Assembly (NCBI GenBank): GCA_964398885.1
Contig: CAYNOU010000036.1
Span: forward strand, 1 to 25,175
From: JAGMCF01 sp964398885
GTDB taxonomy: Bacteria > Cloacimonadota > Cloacimonadia > JGIOTU-2
Reading direction: 5' to 3'
DNA: 25,175 nucleotides
The translations under genes were made by a program, and so were the position numbers. The notes beneath the pieces were generated by a model, which saw only the letters and a program-made list of their open reading frames with translations, had not been told where the DNA came from and made no database searches. Positions 22,978 to 25,175 of the stretch are shown here, piece after piece; the first letter of the stretch is position 1, and every line of letters starts with the position of its first letter.

Positions 22978-23867
22978 AAAATATTCCGCAGAAAGTTATT
23001 CATCAATATCTCAGACATCGTAAAAAGTTTCCTCATGTCTGGTGTCCAGGATGTGGAAATGGAATAATTCTTGGTGACCTTCTACGAGCAATCTATAATT
23101 TAGGAATTGAAAAGGATAATATTGCTATGGTCTCTGGAATTGGATGCTCAAGTAGAATGCCAGTATATGTTGATTTTAATACACTTCATACTACGCATGG
23201 GAGAGCAATTGCATTTGCTACTGGAATAAAACTATCAAAACCCGAGATGAATGTAATAGTTATTACTGGAGATGGAGATGCTGCAGCCATTGGAGGAAAT
23301 CATCTAATTCATGCTGCAAGAAGAAATATTGACCTGACAATAATCATTATCAATAATAATATTTATGGAATGACGGGTGGGCAATGCTCACCGACAACGC
23401 CTCTGGGAAGATATGCTTCCACCGCTCCCTATGGTGCACTTGAACCGACTTTTGATCTTTGTGAACTGGCTCGTAGTGCCGGTGCAAGTTTCGTAGCACG
23501 AACTACTGCATATCATACAACTGAGGCAAGAGAAATTTTTGAAAAAGCAATTCTAAAGAAAGGTTGTTCCATTGTTGATGTCATTTCTCAATGTCCAATA
23601 TCATATGGAAAGTTAAATAATTTTGGTTCTGCCGTTGAAATGTTAAAATGGCAGAGAGATAATACAATTCCAGTTGAAGCTGCTTCCAAACTTCCGCCAG
23701 AAAAAATTAAAGGGAAAATTATAAGAGGTATAATCTGTGACATAGATAAACCAGAATTTACTGAAGAATATAATAAATTGATAACTCGCTTAGCCGATGA
23801 ATTAAATATTTCTAATAACAAAAGTGTTAATAAGAAAGTCACTGGCAAGGCAAATTCAAGAAATTAA
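22974..23867 (+). CDS. korB: 2-oxoglutarate:ferredoxin oxidoreductase, beta subunit (TPP-binding)
   Basis: 297 aa. The beginning shows WCPGCGNGIILGDL, followed by GIGCSSRMPVYVDFNTLHTTHGRAIAFATGIK. The thiamine diphosphate/Mg signature GDGDAAAIGGNHLIHAARRN, then NNNIYGMTGGQCSPTTPLG, is intact. The start overlaps korA by ATGA and is preceded by GAGGTC. With KorA, KorC and KorD it reduces ferredoxin at succinyl-CoA formation, or carboxylates succinyl-CoA in reverse. The C-terminal tail (about 280-297) is Lys/Asn-rich and varies among homologues. Confidence 0.95.
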   Translation: MKNIPQKVIHQYLRHRKKFPHVWCPGCGNGIILGDLLRAIYNLGIEKDNIAMVSGIGCSSRMPVYVDFNTLHTTHGRAIAFATGIKLSKPEMNVIVITGDGDAAAIGGNHLIHAARRNIDLTIIIINNNIYGMTGGQCSPTTPLGRYASTAPYGALEPTFDLCELARSAGASFVARTTAYHTTEAREIFEKAILKKGCSIVDVISQCPISYGKLNNFGSAVEMLKWQRDNTIPVEAASKLPPEKIKGKIIRGIICDIDKPEFTEEYNKLITRLADELNISNNKSVNKKVTGKANSRN

Positions 23868-23887
23868 AGCAAATATTAGTTACGAAA

Positions 23888-24442
23888 ATGAAAGTTCAAG
23901 TTAGATTAAGTGGTAGTGGGGGACAGGGATTAATTCTCGGTGGAATACTTTTGGCCGAGGCAGCTATTCTGGATAGAAAACATGCTTTGCAATCCCAGAG
24001 CTATGGACCTGAATCCAGAGGAGGTTCAAGCCGTGCTGATGTTATTATAAGTGATGAAATAATCTATTTCCCAAGAGCAGTAAATCTTGATATTCTACTT
24101 TGTCTTACCCAAGAAGCTGCTGATAAATTTATAGATAAGTTAAAACCTACAGGAACTTTTATTTACGACTCATCACGAATCAGCATCAATCCTATTGAAG
24201 GCAAAGCTATTGGGATTCCATTTACTGAATTGGCAATCAAAAAATTTAAAACTGCAATTGTTACAAATATTATTTTATTAGCATTTACCTGTAAAATTAC
24301 TAATGTTGTTTCCCTAAATGCTCTTAAGAAAGCCTTGAAAAAAAGAATTAAACCAAAATATGTTCAACTGAATCTTAAGGCTGTTCAATTAGGTGTTAAA
24401 CTTGCGGAGAATTATTTATCGGAAAATTACTTAAGCTCATAA
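23888..24442 (+). CDS. korC: 2-oxoglutarate:ferredoxin oxidoreductase, gamma subunit
   Basis: 184 aa. VRLSGSGGQGLILGGILLAEAA at the start and SQSYGPESRGGSSRADVIISD are the standard gamma motifs. The gamma subunit binds CoA-side elements and completes the complex. It follows korB after 20 bp and has a weak ribosome site. No clear terminator lies after it; the next 337 bp are repeat-rich. The C-terminus contains a duplicated ENYLS (residues near 176-183), a small likely slippage product. Confidence 0.93.
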   Translation: MKVQVRLSGSGGQGLILGGILLAEAAILDRKHALQSQSYGPESRGGSSRADVIISDEIIYFPRAVNLDILLCLTQEAADKFIDKLKPTGTFIYDSSRISINPIEGKAIGIPFTELAIKKFKTAIVTNIILLAFTCKITNVVSLNALKKALKKRIKPKYVQLNLKAVQLGVKLAENYLSENYLSS

Positions 24443-24779
24443 AAAAGTATAACAATTAAACACCAGATTTTTCAAAAGATTAGTTTGAAAATAAAACTAT
24501 GATGAATTACTACGGAGGACACTAAATAATTTACATCTCTTATCTTGGTTTATCGTTTATCCCCGCAGACGCGGGGATTGCGTCCCGATAAATCGGGAGA
24601 AACGGTTTACGGGTAACGGAAAACGATTCGTCTAACGCTTAACGGATACCGATTCGAGCCACGCAACCTCAACCGTGTGAATTCATATATATGTAATATT
24701 TCATTCAAAAACAAAAATGTAAACTATTTAATGACCAGAGTAGTAATAATAAGATATTAAATTCTACGAGGTAGAAAGA
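24443..24779. other. Repeat-rich intergenic region
   Basis: 337 bp between korC and the epimerase gene. The middle (about 24551-24670) is more GC-rich than its surroundings and holds ATCCCCGC-AGAC-GCGGGGAT (24559-24578) and TCCCGAT-AA-ATCGGGA (24583-24598). A run of imperfect ACGG/AACG direct repeats follows (about 24601-24660). No ORF is supported. The last 60 bp should contain the epimerase promoter. Confidence 0.7.
24559..24598. repeat. Two adjacent dispersed palindromes
   Basis: ATCCCCGC/GCGGGGAT (8-bp arms) and TCCCGAT/ATCGGGA (7-bp arms), 4 nt apart. The TTGCGTCCCGA stretch of the second also resembles the palindrome context at 15283-15309. Confidence 0.75.
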
Positions 24780-25175
24780 ATGAAAAAAATTGACCATATT
24801 GGAATCGCAGTAAAGAACCTTGACGAAGCAATAAATACTTATAAAAAGTTAGGTTTTACAGTTTCAGATATTGAGGAAGTTCCTTCTCAAAAGGTGCGGG
24901 TAGCTTTTATGAAAATTGGAAACAGCAGAATTGAGTTACTTGAACCGAGCAGGACAGATAGTCCAATTTCAAAATTCCTTCAAAAACATGGACAAGGAAT
25001 ACATCATTTAGCTATAGAAGTTGAAGATATTGAGAAAAAAATAGAATCTCTGGAAAATTCTGGAGTTAATTTAATATACCCCACTCCAAGACAGGGTGCT
25101 CATGGGGTCAAAATGACATTTGTTCATCCAAAATCTACGAATGGCGTCTTGCTTGAACTGTGTCAATATCTGTAG
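24780..25175 (+). CDS. mce: Methylmalonyl-CoA epimerase
   Basis: 131 aa, complete: the TAG stop is the last codon of the window. It is a VOC-superfamily metalloenzyme interconverting (R)- and (S)-methylmalonyl-CoA. Expected metal ligands are visible: His6 in DHIGIAV, Glu52 in RIELLEP, a His pair at 75-76 in GIHHLAIEV and Glu126 in LLELCQ. KKLGFTVSDIEEVPSQKVRVAFM and GAHGVKMTFVHPKSTNGVLLEL are typical. GAGGTAG upstream gives the ribosome site. Its presence with succinyl-CoA synthetase, fumarase and malic enzyme supports a methylmalonyl-CoA pathway. Mutase and decarboxylase or carboxyltransferase genes are expected beyond the right edge. Confidence 0.95.
   Translation: MKKIDHIGIAVKNLDEAINTYKKLGFTVSDIEEVPSQKVRVAFMKIGNSRIELLEPSRTDSPISKFLQKHGQGIHHLAIEVEDIEKKIESLENSGVNLIYPTPRQGAHGVKMTFVHPKSTNGVLLELCQYL

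Overview
The window is AT-rich DNA from a draft genome: a run of exactly 100 Ns interrupts one gene, so this is a scaffold. The gene content points to an uncultured anaerobic bacterium of the Fibrobacteres-Chlorobi-Bacteroidetes (FCB) group, with Candidatus Cloacimonadota as my best guess. The grounds are two-subunit class I fumarase, ferredoxin-linked 2-oxoacid oxidoreductase, malic enzyme and methylmalonyl-CoA epimerase on one scaffold, plus a C-terminal NYPNPF-type (T9SS/FlgD-like) sorting domain on a secreted protease. Taxonomy is inference; no rRNA or other marker gene is present.

Layout. 1-1434 (-): 5' part of a surface lipoprotein with three fibronectin-III-like repeats and a beta-helix region. 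1769-6004 (-): operon sucC-sucD-fumA-fumB, interrupted by a small nucleotidyltransferase gene and by a GxxExxY gene lying between two hairpin repeat units. 6284-9006 (+): an NAD-dependent epimerase and a predicted outer-membrane barrel. 9039-10968 (+): a Cys-rich small protein, a SatD-like protein and a DUF3307 membrane protein, with seven palindromes at exactly 29-bp spacing between the last two. 10971-13626 (+): ribBA, a TPM-domain protein and a DUF445-like membrane protein. 13688-19055 (+): a TolC-like protein, a cluster of MITE-like repeats, an HlyD-like adaptor and a large C10 cysteine protease. 19100-19691 (+): a toxin-antitoxin-like nucleotidyltransferase pair followed by a REPIN-like repeat. 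19878-24442 (+): malic enzyme with a strong terminator, then korD-korA-korB-korC. 24780-25175 (+): methylmalonyl-CoA epimerase, whose stop codon is the last codon of the window.

How the genes work together. Fumarase, succinyl-CoA synthetase, malic enzyme, 2-oxoglutarate:ferredoxin oxidoreductase and methylmalonyl-CoA epimerase are most of the soluble steps linking propionyl-CoA, succinyl-CoA, succinate, fumarate, malate and pyruvate (the methylmalonyl-CoA route). The direction, propionate formation or syntrophic oxidation, cannot be read from this window. The mutase, carboxyltransferase and fumarate reductase/succinate dehydrogenase are not here.

The most unusual feature is the 29-bp-period palindrome array at 10024-10218. 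Its stems change sequence from unit to unit while mostly keeping pairing. The second theme is heavy invasion by short palindromic repeats, some nested in each other and some apparently inserted in frame within coding sequence.
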